Shown: positions 8,534-17,449 of the stretch, one piece after another
How positions within the stretch are numbered: the stretch's first letter is position 1
Layout: each line of letters starts with the position of its first letter
Assembly: GCF_022524345.1 (NCBI RefSeq)
Contig: NZ_JAKWJU010000002.1
Coordinates: 1,798,001 to 1,862,000, forward strand
Source of the DNA: Streptomyces marispadix
GTDB lineage: Bacteria > Actinomycetota > Actinomycetes > Streptomycetales > Streptomycetaceae
Reading direction: 5' to 3'
Length of the DNA stretch: 64,000 nucleotides
Made by a program: the position numbers and the translations under genes
The notes under the pieces: model-generated
What the model was told of the DNA's origin: nothing
Databases searched by the model: none
What the model saw: only the letters and a program-made list of their open reading frames with translations

Positions 8534-9766
8534 GTGTTCTGGCTCACCGGCGCTGCCCCTCCGCAGGTTCTCGCGGGTCTCGACCGTGCGGGAGCGGTGA
8601 TGGGAGACGGCGTGCCCGACGGCCCCACGTCCTTGAAGGACGCACACGAGTCCGCCGCCGACGCCGCCGGCTGGGTCGAGCAGAACTGGTCGGAGTGGGT
8701 CGCCGCCGGACTGCGCATACTGCTCATCGCGATCATCGCGATCCTCCTGCGGCACGTGATACGCCGCGCCATCAGCAGGCTGATCAAGCGCGTCAACCGC
8801 CGTGCGGAGGCCGCCGACAGCGCCAACGCGCTCCGTGGGCTGCTCGTCAGCGGCGAGCGCAGGCGGCAGCGTTCCCAGGCCATCGGATCGGTGCTGCGCA
8901 GCATCTCCTCGTTCGTGATCATCGGCACCGCGCTGCTGATGGTCCTCTCCGACCTCGGCATCAATCTCGCCCCGCTGCTGGCCAGCGCCGGCGTCGCCGG
9001 CGTCGCCCTCGGCTTCGGCGCACGCGACGTCGTCACGGACCTGCTCGCCGGGATCTTCATGCTGCTCGAGGACCAGTACGGGGTCGGCGACCGCGTCGAC
9101 GTCGGCGAGATCTCCGGAACGGTCCTGGAGATCGGGCTGCGCGTCACACAGCTCCGCGGCGACAACGGCGAGATCTGGTACATCCGCAACGGCGAGATCA
9201 AGCGCGTCGGCAACCTCAGCCAGGGCTGGGCGACCGCGGCCGTGGACGTACAGGTGGCCCCCAGCGAGGACCTCGACGAGGTACGGGCGGCCATCGTCGC
9301 CGTGGGCGAGGAGCTGGGCAGGACCGAGCCCTGGGACGAGCAGCTCTGGGAGCCGGTCGAGGTGCTCGGCCTGGACTCGGTGACGCTCGAGGAGGCGGTC
9401 GTACGGGTCTCGGCGAAGACCATGCCGGGCAAGGCGCTCGGCGTGGAGCGGGAGCTGCGCTGGCGGATCAAGCAGGCGCTGGACCGCAGGGGCATCGAGA
9501 GCACCGAGCAGCCGTCGCTCGCCGGGGACGGGCCGGAGGGCCGCGACGGGCGTGACGGTGCCGCTGCGGACTCCGCTGCCGGTGCCGCTGCCGGAAGCGC
9601 CGGTGCCGGTGCGGCGGACGGCTCGGGCGCCGCCGTCGCCCCCGGCCCCAAGCAGGTCACGGGCGGAAAGCAGGTCCCGGGCGGCAAGCAGGTCCCGGTC
9701 GGCAAGCAGACGGGCGGCGGCCCGGCCGACGGCTCCAAGGTGCCGTTGCAGAAGGCCCGTAAGTAA
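8534..9766 (+). CDS. mechanosensitive ion channel, MscS family
   Basis: GTG at 8534 follows GGAAGG by 7 bases; 410 residues. Helices are seen at about 54-76 and 116-138, then the MscS pore helix at about 147-178, with the Ala/Gly packing pattern LLASAGVAGVALGFGARD. The beta domain follows (GDRVDVGEISGTVLEIGLR; GEIWYIRNGEI), then the alpha/beta cytoplasmic domain. The tail from about 325 is Ala/Gly-rich with GKQVP repeats and is probably disordered. Predicted to release solutes on osmotic downshock from the cytoplasmic membrane. It stands alone between opposite-strand HNH and the ROK gene. Confidence 0.9.
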   Translation: MFWLTGAAPPQVLAGLDRAGAVMGDGVPDGPTSLKDAHESAADAAGWVEQNWSEWVAAGLRILLIAIIAILLRHVIRRAISRLIKRVNRRAEAADSANALRGLLVSGERRRQRSQAIGSVLRSISSFVIIGTALLMVLSDLGINLAPLLASAGVAGVALGFGARDVVTDLLAGIFMLLEDQYGVGDRVDVGEISGTVLEIGLRVTQLRGDNGEIWYIRNGEIKRVGNLSQGWATAAVDVQVAPSEDLDEVRAAIVAVGEELGRTEPWDEQLWEPVEVLGLDSVTLEEAVVRVSAKTMPGKALGVERELRWRIKQALDRRGIESTEQPSLAGDGPEGRDGRDGAAADSAAGAAAGSAGAGAADGSGAAVAPGPKQVTGGKQVPGGKQVPVGKQTGGGPADGSKVPLQKARK

Positions 9767-10018
9767 GCGGCGGTGCGGTCCGGGCCCGGGCCCGGTACCG
9801 CCCCGGCCCCCGGCCGCGCGCAGCACTTCGCGAGCCCTTCGCGCATCCACTCGCGCATTCCGCCGCCCCCGCGTACCGTCTCATCGCCGTCCCCCGGGGC
9901 AGTCCCATCGGCAGCGCCATTGACTGCGCCGAGCCCTGCCCCATACGGTCCAACGACTGGAAGGCTTCCTAACAGTGGTGGCCGCGGTCGGAGCCCGAGG
10001 GCCGGAGGCGGAGCGCAG

Positions 10019-11260
10019 ATGGCCGGTACGACGCCGGGGACCCCGAGTGTGCTGCGCGCGATGAACGACCGCGCCGCACTCGATCTGCTGCTCGCGCAAG
10101 GCCCGCTGTCGAGGGGCCGCATCGGCGAACTGACCGGCCTCTCCAAGCCGACGGCCTCCCAGTTGCTCGCCCGTCTGGAGAGCGCGGGTCTGGTCGTCGT
10201 CACCGGAAGGAGCGAGGGCCGCCCCGGGCCCAACGCCCAGCTCTACGCCGTCAACGGGCAGGCCGCCCATGTCGCCGGCGTCGACGTCACCACCGCGCGC
10301 ATCCTCGCCGGAGTCGCCGACGTCACCGGCCGCGTCGCCGGGACCTTCGAAGTACCCACCCCCGCACGGCGTCCCGGCAGCCCCCGCCCTTGCCCTCCCG
10401 AACTGGTCGTACGCGCCGTCGAGGGAGCCGCCGAGGCCGCGGGCGTGCACACCTCCGCCCTCCACCGCACCGTCATCGGCACACCGGGCGCCTTCGACCC
10501 CAGTACCGGGCGGCTGCGCTACGCCTCACACCTGCCCGGCTGGCACTCCCCCACGCTGCTGGAGGAGATGGCCGCCGCACTGCCCATGCCCGTCGAGTAC
10601 GACAACGACGTGAACCTCGCCGCCGTAGCCGAGCAGCGCCTGGGCGCGGCCCGCGGCCATGACGACTTCGTACTGCTGTGGAACGAGCAGGGCATCGGCG
10701 CGGCGCTCGTCATCGGGGGGCGGCTGCATCGCGGCCGTACGGGCGGCGCGGGCGAGGTCGGGTTCCTTCCGGTGCCCGGCACTCCGCTCGTACGGGACCC
10801 GGCGCTGCACAACAGCGGCGGCTTCCAGGCGCTCGCGGGCGCGGGAGCGGTGCTGCGGTGGGCCCATGAGCTGGGCCTGCCCTACGCCCCCGTGGGCTCG
10901 CTACAGGCCGACGCCGCGGCCCTGGTGGCGCGTGCCGCCGAGGAGGCCCCGCCGGAGGAGGGCGAGGACGGTGAACTCGGGCCGCGATACGAGCTGTTGC
11001 GCCGTCTGGCCACCGGGACGGCCGTCGGCCTGGCGTCCATGGTCGCCGTGCTCGATCCGCAGCTCATCGTGCTCTCGGGGGGCGTACTGACCGCGGGAGG
11101 GGAGCGGCTGCGGCGGCTCGTACAGCAGGAACTGGCCGAACTCGCCGTGCCCAGGCCCGAGTTGAAGCTCGGTACGGTCACGGGCGATCCGGTGCTGCAC
11201 GGGGCGCTGGAGAGCGCCCTGGCCACGACCCGTGACGAGGTCTTCGACACCTCACGCTGA
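10019..11260 (+). CDS. ROK-family transcriptional regulator
   Basis: The ATG at 10019 sits behind GGAG and gives 413 residues. Residues about 20-75 form a winged helix-turn-helix (GRIGELTGLSKPTASQLLARLESAGLV) and the rest is a ROK sugar-kinase fold (ATP/sugar part with EYDNDVNLAA and GGAGEVGF). The CxCGxxGCxE zinc motif of catalytic ROK proteins is absent, so this is a regulator and not a kinase. It precedes the GH4 enzyme and the amino-sugar kinase on the same strand, and most likely controls them in response to a sugar. Upstream, 9767-10018 contains only the presumed promoter region. Confidence 0.88.
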   Translation: MAGTTPGTPSVLRAMNDRAALDLLLAQGPLSRGRIGELTGLSKPTASQLLARLESAGLVVVTGRSEGRPGPNAQLYAVNGQAAHVAGVDVTTARILAGVADVTGRVAGTFEVPTPARRPGSPRPCPPELVVRAVEGAAEAAGVHTSALHRTVIGTPGAFDPSTGRLRYASHLPGWHSPTLLEEMAAALPMPVEYDNDVNLAAVAEQRLGAARGHDDFVLLWNEQGIGAALVIGGRLHRGRTGGAGEVGFLPVPGTPLVRDPALHNSGGFQALAGAGAVLRWAHELGLPYAPVGSLQADAAALVARAAEEAPPEEGEDGELGPRYELLRRLATGTAVGLASMVAVLDPQLIVLSGGVLTAGGERLRRLVQQELAELAVPRPELKLGTVTGDPVLHGALESALATTRDEVFDTSR

Positions 11261-11396
11261 CCCGCGACGCGTCACAGCGCGCCGCCCGGACGACGACAAC
11301 CCCACACGTGACGACCCACACGCGACGACCCACGTGCCCCGGCCCGGCAGCCAGGGCCCGGCAGACAGCGCCGAGCGGAAGGACCCGAGGTACGAC

Positions 11397-12665
11397 ATGA
11401 GACTCGCAGTGGCCGGCGGCGGCTCCACCTACACCCCCGAACTGATCGACGGCTTCGCGCGGTTGCGCGAGACACTGCCCGTGAGCGAGCTGGTGCTGAT
11501 CGACCCGGACACCGAGCGGCTGGAGCTGGTGGCGGGTCTCGCCCGCCGCATCTTCGCCGCGCAGGGCCATGAAGCGACCGTCACCACGACCGCCGACGTC
11601 GACGCGGGGATCGACGGCGCCGACGCCGTGCTGCTCCAGCTACGCGTCGGAGGCCAGGCGGCGCGGCTGCGCGACGAGACATGGCCGCTGGAGTGCGGCT
11701 GCGTAGGGCAGGAGACGACGGGCGCGGGCGGGCTCGCCAAGGCGCTGCGCACCGTGCCGGTGGTGCTCGACATCGCCGAGCGGGTCCGCCGTACCAACCC
11801 GGACGCCTGGATCATCGACTTCACCAACCCCGTGGGCATCGTCACGCGCGCCCTGCTCCAGGCGGGGCACAAGGCGATCGGGCTGTGCAACATCGCGGTC
11901 GTCCTCCAGCGGAAGTTCGCGAGGCTGCTGGACGTCTCGCCGGAGGAGGTCCACCTCGACCACTACGGGCTCAACCACCTCACATGGGAGCTGGGCGTGA
12001 GGCTGGGCGGACCCGACGGCACCGACGTGCTGCCTAAGCTGCTCGCCGACCACGGGGAGGACTTCGCCCGGGAGCTGCGGATGCCGCGCCGGGTGCTGGA
12101 GACCCTCGGCGCGTTCCCGTCGTACTACCTGCGTTACTTCTACGCACACGACGAGGCCGTCGGCGAGCTGCGTACGAAGCCGTCCCGGGCGGAGGAAGTC
12201 GCCGCGATCGAGCGGGAGTTGCTCACGATGTACGGCGATCCGGAGCTGAGGGAGAAGCCGGAGCTGCTGAGCCGCCGCGGTGGCGCGTTCTACTCGGAGG
12301 CGGCGGTGGCGCTGGCCGCGTCGCTGCTGGGGAGCGAGACGTCCCGCAGCGTGCAGGTCGTCAATGTGCGCAACGACGGCACGCTGCCCTATCTGCCCGA
12401 CGACGCGGTGATCGAGGTGCCCGCGGAGATCGGCCCGGAGGGTGCCGTGCCGCTGCCGGTGACGGGTGCGGGACCGCTTCAGACGGGTCTGGTCGCACAT
12501 GTCACCGCCTATGAGCATCTGGCGCTCGACGCGGCGCTGCACGGCGGGCGCGAGCGGGTCTTCAAGGCGATGCTGGCGCACCCGCTGATCGGGCAGTACG
12601 ACCGTGCCGAGGCGCTGACCGACCTGCTCGCCGCCAACAACCGGGAGCATCTGGAGTGGGCCTGA
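11397..12665 (+). CDS. GH4 family 6-phospho-beta-glucosidase
   Basis: 422 residues starting at ATG 11397. The N-terminal Rossmann motif AVAGGGSTYTPEL binds NAD, and the family-specific residues follow: GQETTGAGG, the metal-ligand Cys in GLCNI and the metal-ligand His in YGLNHLTW. GH4 enzymes open phospho-glycosides by NAD- and Mn-dependent oxidation-elimination inside the cell. With the downstream kinase overlapping its 3' end and a ROK regulator upstream, it probably handles a phosphorylated amino-sugar or beta-glucoside. The exact substrate is inferred only from family naming. Confidence 0.87.
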   Translation: MRLAVAGGGSTYTPELIDGFARLRETLPVSELVLIDPDTERLELVAGLARRIFAAQGHEATVTTTADVDAGIDGADAVLLQLRVGGQAARLRDETWPLECGCVGQETTGAGGLAKALRTVPVVLDIAERVRRTNPDAWIIDFTNPVGIVTRALLQAGHKAIGLCNIAVVLQRKFARLLDVSPEEVHLDHYGLNHLTWELGVRLGGPDGTDVLPKLLADHGEDFARELRMPRRVLETLGAFPSYYLRYFYAHDEAVGELRTKPSRAEEVAAIERELLTMYGDPELREKPELLSRRGGAFYSEAAVALAASLLGSETSRSVQVVNVRNDGTLPYLPDDAVIEVPAEIGPEGAVPLPVTGAGPLQTGLVAHVTAYEHLALDAALHGGRERVFKAMLAHPLIGQYDRAEALTDLLAANNREHLEWA

Positions 12666-13762
12666 CGACCGTGTCGGGCGGGGAACTCGAGACCTCCGCC
12701 TGCCTGGCCATCGACGCGGGCAACACCAAGACGGACGTGGCGGTCGTGGACGTGGGCGGCGACGTACGCGGCAGGGCGCGCGGCGGCGGTTTCCACCCCC
12801 AGGCGGGCGGCCTGGGCACGGCGCTGGACAGGCTGGAAGAGCCGGTGGCGCGGGCGCTCGCGGCTGCGGGGGTGCCGGGTGCCGGACCGGGGGCGCCCGT
12901 CGCGGGACCGGGTGTACCCGGTGCCGGGCCGTCCGCCGGCGCGGGGACCGCGCCGCTCGGCACCGGGCCCCAGCCTCCGGTCGCCCATGTCTCCGCGTGC
13001 CTCGCCAACGCCGATCTGCCGCGTGAGGAGCGGGAGTTGACGGCCGCCCTGACGGCGCGCAACTGGGGCCGTACGACCGATGTGGCCAACGACACCTTCG
13101 CCATTCTGCGTGCCGGGCTGCCCGACGACGGCTCCGTGCGCCACGGGGTCGCCGTCGTCTGCGGCGCCGGCGTCAACTGCGCGGGCCAGGACGGCGAGGG
13201 CCGCACCCACCGCTTCCTCGCCCTGGGCCGTATCTCGGGCGACTTCGGCGGCGGAGGCGGACTGGCGGCGGAGGCCGTCTGGTTCGCCGCGCGTGCGGAG
13301 GACGGCCGCGGCGAGGAGACCCGTCTCGCCCGCGAACTGCCCTGGCACTACGGGCTTACGTCGATGTACGCGCTGATCGAGGCGCTCCACCTGGGAGATC
13401 TGCCCCGCGCCCGCATGCACGAGATCACCCCGGTCCTCTTCGAAGTCGCCTCCGCCGGCGACCCGGTGGCCCGTGCTCTCGTGAAGCGGCAGGCCGAGGA
13501 GCTGGTGACGATGGTGAAGGTCGCCCTGACACGCCTCGACCTCCTTCAGACTCCCACGCCGGTCCTGCTCGGGGGCAGCGTCGCGGCGGCCCGTCATCCG
13601 CTGCTGCACGACCACTTCACACGTGAACTGGCTCTGCACGCGCCGAAGGCCACGCCGAAGGTGATCACGGCGCCTCCGGTGCTGGGCTCGGCGCTTCTCG
13701 GCCTCGACGCGGTGGGTGCGTCGCCGCGTGCCCACGCGCGGCTGCGCTCGCACTACGCGTGA
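12656..13762 (+). CDS. N-acetylglucosamine kinase-type BadF/BadG ATPase
   Basis: The GTG at 12656 overlaps the GH4 stop by 10 bases, indicating translational coupling; a GTG at 12671 is a second option. The 368-residue protein shows the ASKHA phosphate-1 motif IDAGNTKTDVAVVD, a phosphate-2 region GVAVVCGAGVNCAG, and a C-terminal VLLGGSVA motif. The family phosphorylates N-acetylglucosamine or related sugars with ATP. An unusual Gly/Pro/Ala-rich loop (about 68-105) interrupts the N-terminal lobe. It supports an amino-sugar salvage role for the ROK-GH4-kinase group. Confidence 0.85.
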   Translation: MGLTTVSGGELETSACLAIDAGNTKTDVAVVDVGGDVRGRARGGGFHPQAGGLGTALDRLEEPVARALAAAGVPGAGPGAPVAGPGVPGAGPSAGAGTAPLGTGPQPPVAHVSACLANADLPREERELTAALTARNWGRTTDVANDTFAILRAGLPDDGSVRHGVAVVCGAGVNCAGQDGEGRTHRFLALGRISGDFGGGGGLAAEAVWFAARAEDGRGEETRLARELPWHYGLTSMYALIEALHLGDLPRARMHEITPVLFEVASAGDPVARALVKRQAEELVTMVKVALTRLDLLQTPTPVLLGGSVAAARHPLLHDHFTRELALHAPKATPKVITAPPVLGSALLGLDAVGASPRAHARLRSHYA

Positions 13763-13783
13763 CGCTCTCGCACTACGCGTGAC
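13744..13783 (+). repeat. 20-bp tandem duplication across the kinase stop codon
   Basis: Two adjacent 20-base units (13744-13763 and 13764-13783) differ at one position; each contains TCGCACTACGCGTGA. The first copy supplies the last codons and stop of the kinase gene, the second is outside. The rest of the gap to 14017 holds nothing I recognise. Confidence 0.8.
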
Positions 13784-14017
13784 GGGGCGCGTAGAGGCGG
13801 CGGTCGCCGGGCGCGGCGGGCGGACGCCGGGCTGCGGACCCGGGTGGCGGCACCGTCCGCGTAGGGGCACAGTCGCGGGGCGGCCGAGTCGCGCAGGGCT
13901 CACTCGTCCAAGGCGCATGCCGACGCTGCCCGCGCCCCCGACTCGGAGTCCGGGCGGCGCGGGCGGCGAAACGGCAGAGCAGGCCGGGGCGGCCCGGTGG
14001 CCGGGCCCTCGGCGCGA

Positions 14018-15727
14018 CTACGTGAGGTGGAGGGTGATGGTCGTCCAGGCACCGACGTGCACGCGGTCCCCGCTCTTGAGCGGCACCGGCACGAAGGGCT
14101 GGATGGGGTCCTCGGCTCCGTTGATGGTGGTGCCGTTCGTGGAGTCCTGATCGACCACCGACCAGCTCCCGTCGGGCTGTTGAACCAGCACGGCGTGCTG
14201 GTGCGAGACCCCCGGGTCCTCCGGCGTACGGGCGAGGTCGATGTCGGGCGCCTCACCGGTGGAGTGGCGGCGGCGTCCGATGGTGACCTGGTTGCCCGTG
14301 AGCGGAAGCTGCTGCTCGGGCGAGTACGCGGGCAGATTGAGGCTCTCCGCCTCGGGACCGCTGCGGTCCAGCATCGCGGCGAAGTACTCGCGGTCGGGCG
14401 CGACGACGGCGATCCACGAACCGGACGGCGCCTGCTGCTGCATGGGCTGGCCCGGCTGCTGCGGATACGGGTGCTGAGCCTGATGGGACTGCTGAGGCTG
14501 GCCGGGCGGCGGACCCTGGTCCGGTGCCTGGTGCGGCGCCTGGTTCGGCATCTGCCCCTGACCGGGACCCTGCCCCGGGAAGGGAGGTCCCTGCCCCTGT
14601 CCGGGACCCTGACCCTGGCCGGGGAAGGACGGCGGCCCGGGTGGCTGCGGCTGGTCGTGCTGCGGCGTGACGGGCGGTGAGAGCGCCCAGTCACCGCTCG
14701 GCGGTGAGGGCTGCTGCGGACCTCCGGGAGGCGGAGGAGCCAACGGACCGCCCTGGCCCGGACCTTGGCCTTGACCCGGTCCGGGGCCCTGCCCCGGTCC
14801 CTGCCCCTGTCCCTGCCCCGGTCCCGGTCCCTGTCCCTGTCCCTGTCCCTGTCCCGGGCCGGGATAGCCGCCGAGCCCCTGAGGCGGCTGGTCGGCACCC
14901 AGCGGCTCCGCGGGACGGTTGACCTGCGAAGGGCTGTTCGTCCCGTCGAAGTCGAACTGCTGGTCCCTTCCGGACGACGGACCGCCCGGGAAGGGCGGCG
15001 GCGGAGGCGGGCCGGGCTGGTTCGAGGGGCCGGGCTGGCCCTGCTGGCCCGGGAAGGGCGGCGGCGGAGGCGGGCCGGGCTGGTTCGAGGGGCCGGGCTG
15101 GCCCTGCTGGCCCGGGAACCCGGGCGGCGCCGGAGGCGGGCCCTGCTGATCCCCTGAGCCGGGGCCACCAGGACCGCCGGGACCGCCAGGACCCCCGGGG
15201 CCGCCCTGCTGGGCGAAGCCGCCGGGCTGCGGCGACTGATCCGCGGGCACGTACGTCATCGGGGAGTTCGTAAGGAAGTTGTAGCGACAGCCGTCGCAGA
15301 AGGGCGCCTGCCCCTCTCGGGGCTTGCCGCACTGGGGGCATGTCTCGCCCTGCGCCTGCGGGCCCTGACCGCCGGGACCGCCCGGCGCACCACCGGGACC
15401 ACCCGGACCACCAGGGCCGGGGCCGCCGGGACCGCCGGGGCCCGCACTTCCGGGCCCGGGATAGCCGTACCCCTGAGACGGAGGACCGGAAGGCGCGGGA
15501 CCGCCCGGGCCGCCGGGCCCGCCAGGACCGCCGGGGCCGCCAGGACCCCCCGGTCCCTGCCCGCCCGGCCCGGCCTGCGGCCCGGGGTAGCCGTAACCGC
15601 CCCCCGGTGCCGGCGGTGAGGGCGGTACCAGACCGGCGGGTGCCGCAGATGAGTCGGACATGCGGTGACCGCATACCTCGCACCAGTCGTCGGCCGCCGA
15701 CTGGTGTCCGTTCGGGCAAGTCGGCAT
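14018..15727 (-). CDS. FHA-domain protein with N-terminal zinc ribbons and Pro/Gly/Gln-rich middle
   Basis: 569 residues from ATG 15727. A first zinc ribbon (CPNGHQ...CEVCGH, residues 4-21) and a second (CPQCGKP...CDGC, about 137-155) are followed by some 300 residues of Pro/Gly/Gln-rich repeats. The C-terminal FHA domain (about 470-569) shows the phosphothreonine-binding pattern IGRRR...VSHQHA...DSTNGT. It should dock onto phosphothreonine proteins in a Ser/Thr kinase network. It is the last gene of a minus-strand group with VWA, PP2C and coiled-coil genes. Confidence 0.85.
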   Translation of the reverse strand: MPTCPNGHQSAADDWCEVCGHRMSDSSAAPAGLVPPSPPAPGGGYGYPGPQAGPGGQGPGGPGGPGGPGGPGGPGGPAPSGPPSQGYGYPGPGSAGPGGPGGPGPGGPGGPGGAPGGPGGQGPQAQGETCPQCGKPREGQAPFCDGCRYNFLTNSPMTYVPADQSPQPGGFAQQGGPGGPGGPGGPGGPGSGDQQGPPPAPPGFPGQQGQPGPSNQPGPPPPPPFPGQQGQPGPSNQPGPPPPPPFPGGPSSGRDQQFDFDGTNSPSQVNRPAEPLGADQPPQGLGGYPGPGQGQGQGQGPGPGQGQGQGPGQGPGPGQGQGPGQGGPLAPPPPGGPQQPSPPSGDWALSPPVTPQHDQPQPPGPPSFPGQGQGPGQGQGPPFPGQGPGQGQMPNQAPHQAPDQGPPPGQPQQSHQAQHPYPQQPGQPMQQQAPSGSWIAVVAPDREYFAAMLDRSGPEAESLNLPAYSPEQQLPLTGNQVTIGRRRHSTGEAPDIDLARTPEDPGVSHQHAVLVQQPDGSWSVVDQDSTNGTTINGAEDPIQPFVPVPLKSGDRVHVGAWTTITLHLT

Positions 15728-15798
15728 GGTGAATGCCTCCCCCTCGTGCTCCTGGATCTCCGTACCTGCGGTACGGCCCTCACGGGCGCGTTACCTCG

Positions 15799-17166
15799 TT
15801 ACCTCTTCACGCGGACCGTCTGTGTGGACCGCGTCTCCAGCGTCATCTCGTCGGCGTCGGCAACCTTCGCCTTCAGCCGAACAGTACCGTTCACGGCGTC
15901 TACGACGTCCACCACCTTCGAAAGCAGCTTCGAAGTATCCGCGTTCCCGGAGGCCTCGGCCAGCCGTACGGCACGGCCGAGTTGTACCGTCGCACCCTCT
16001 TCGTCCCCGGCCTTGCGGAGCTCCAGGCCCTGCCGTATCGCCTCGGCCAGTTCGACCTGGCCGGTGTAGTGCGCGACCTGCGGGTGGATGCCGGTGGTGG
16101 CGGCGAGATCGTCCGTCCACACGGCCCGTATCAGCCCCTGCGCCAGCGTCCGCGGCAGACCGCCGTCCTGCGGCGGCAGCGTCAGAGCGGCACGTGCGGC
16201 GAGCATCTCCTGGCCCACCTCCGCGGGCGGCACCTCGACGCACACGTGGTAGTCGCGGGACTCCGCGCTCCACGAACCCGTCGGATAGTCGCCGGAGTTG
16301 GGCCCGGCGTCGGTGCGCCGGTCCGTGAGGTCCACGACCGTGGGGGCGACCTGCTTGACGAACTTGACCTTCGACCCCCGCGGCGTCCACAAGCGCAGCG
16401 CCACGTCCGCGACTTCCTTGCGCATGGCGTTCGCAATCATCTCCGTGAAGTCCGCGGCCAGCCCCTTCGGGTCCGCGACGATGTCGGCCGTGCCGAGGAG
16501 CGCCGAGGCGATCCCCGTGACCTCATTGACCTCCCAGTCGGTGCCGACGCCGCGTGCGTCGCAGGTGAAGCGCCCGGCACAGGCGTCGAGGGCGGCCCGC
16601 AGGCTCTCCGGGTCCTCGTGCTCGTTGCGCCCGTCGGTGAGCAGTACGCCGTGACGTATCGAACCGGCGTGTGTGGCGAGCAACTTGTCCGCGAGGCGCA
16701 GCCAGCCGCCGATGGCGGTGCCGCCCCCCGCGCGCAGCCTGCGCAGCGACGTACGGGCCTCTCTCCGGGTCTCCGGCCCCGCGACCGCCAGCCTGCCCCC
16801 TCCGGGATAGACCTCCTCGGCCTTGTGCGTACCGGCGACGACCGCGAAGGAGACCCCGTCGGGCAGCGTCTCGACGGCGGCGGCGGTCGCCTCATGCGCG
16901 TTGCGCATCTTCGACGGCGGGTCGTCCATCGAGCCCGAGCAGTCGATCATGATCACGACCGCCGTGTCCGTACGGTCCCCGGCGACGCCCCTGCGGGCGT
17001 CCGCGGGGGCCGCGTCGGCGGCGGGCGCCCGCTCGTACGTGGCCTGGGACCCGGACGTGACGGTGATGATCGCGTCGACCTGGTGCCCGCCCTCGGGCAG
17101 GTACTCGTTCTGATAGACGTCGACGGAGAACCGCGGCGCGTGCGGCGGCTCGGCGAAATCGGTCAT
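15799..17166 (-). CDS. von Willebrand factor A domain protein
   Basis: 455 residues from ATG 17166. After a short beta-rich N-terminal part comes a VWA domain whose MIDAS motif reads D75-C-S-G-S79, with the supporting Thr/Asp loops (GGGTAIGGWL; LLTDGRNEHED). The remaining half is beta-sandwich and helical. VWA proteins of this type bind protein partners through a divalent metal. No signal peptide, so cytoplasmic. It lies between the PP2C phosphatase and the FHA gene on the same strand, 71 bases before the latter. Confidence 0.85.
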   Translation of the reverse strand: MTDFAEPPHAPRFSVDVYQNEYLPEGGHQVDAIITVTSGSQATYERAPAADAAPADARRGVAGDRTDTAVVIMIDCSGSMDDPPSKMRNAHEATAAAVETLPDGVSFAVVAGTHKAEEVYPGGGRLAVAGPETRREARTSLRRLRAGGGTAIGGWLRLADKLLATHAGSIRHGVLLTDGRNEHEDPESLRAALDACAGRFTCDARGVGTDWEVNEVTGIASALLGTADIVADPKGLAADFTEMIANAMRKEVADVALRLWTPRGSKVKFVKQVAPTVVDLTDRRTDAGPNSGDYPTGSWSAESRDYHVCVEVPPAEVGQEMLAARAALTLPPQDGGLPRTLAQGLIRAVWTDDLAATTGIHPQVAHYTGQVELAEAIRQGLELRKAGDEEGATVQLGRAVRLAEASGNADTSKLLSKVVDVVDAVNGTVRLKAKVADADEMTLETRSTQTVRVKR

Positions 17167-17204
17167 GTTCCGCTCCTGCTCCGTTGCGTAGGGAAGCGTG
17201 GGCA

Positions 17205-17234
17205 GTCGTGGTGTCGTCGTGTCGTGGTGTCGTC
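17205..17234. repeat. short direct repeat GTCGTGGTGTCGTC x2
   Basis: Two copies of the 14-mer separated by GT lie just upstream of the VWA start, within the 283-base gap before the phosphatase gene. No function assigned. Confidence 0.6.
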
Positions 17235-17449
17235 CTCGTCGAGGTGGCCGGCGCCGTCGAGGCCGTACGGCGCGAAGTGAGCGCGAAGTGGGCCTGGCGC
17301 ACGGGCAGTTGTGAGCACCGTGTGCTGCCGCCCCCGTATGCGGCGGCGAGCCGGGCCTCGCTCGGCGCTCCCGGCGCGGCGCCCATGCGCCTCGGTGCCG
17401 TACCGAGGCGCCGTGTCAACGCCCCGGAGCGGCGCACCGGACGAGCGCC

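Noticed and set aside
8354..9850. Long minus-strand frame over mscS
   Set aside because: Arg/Gly/Ala-rich shadow of the MscS gene with no domain and no ribosome site.
14590..15230. CRISPR-like repeats in the FHA gene
   Set aside because: These are degenerate Pro/Gly/Gln codon repeats in one reading frame, not spaced identical repeats.
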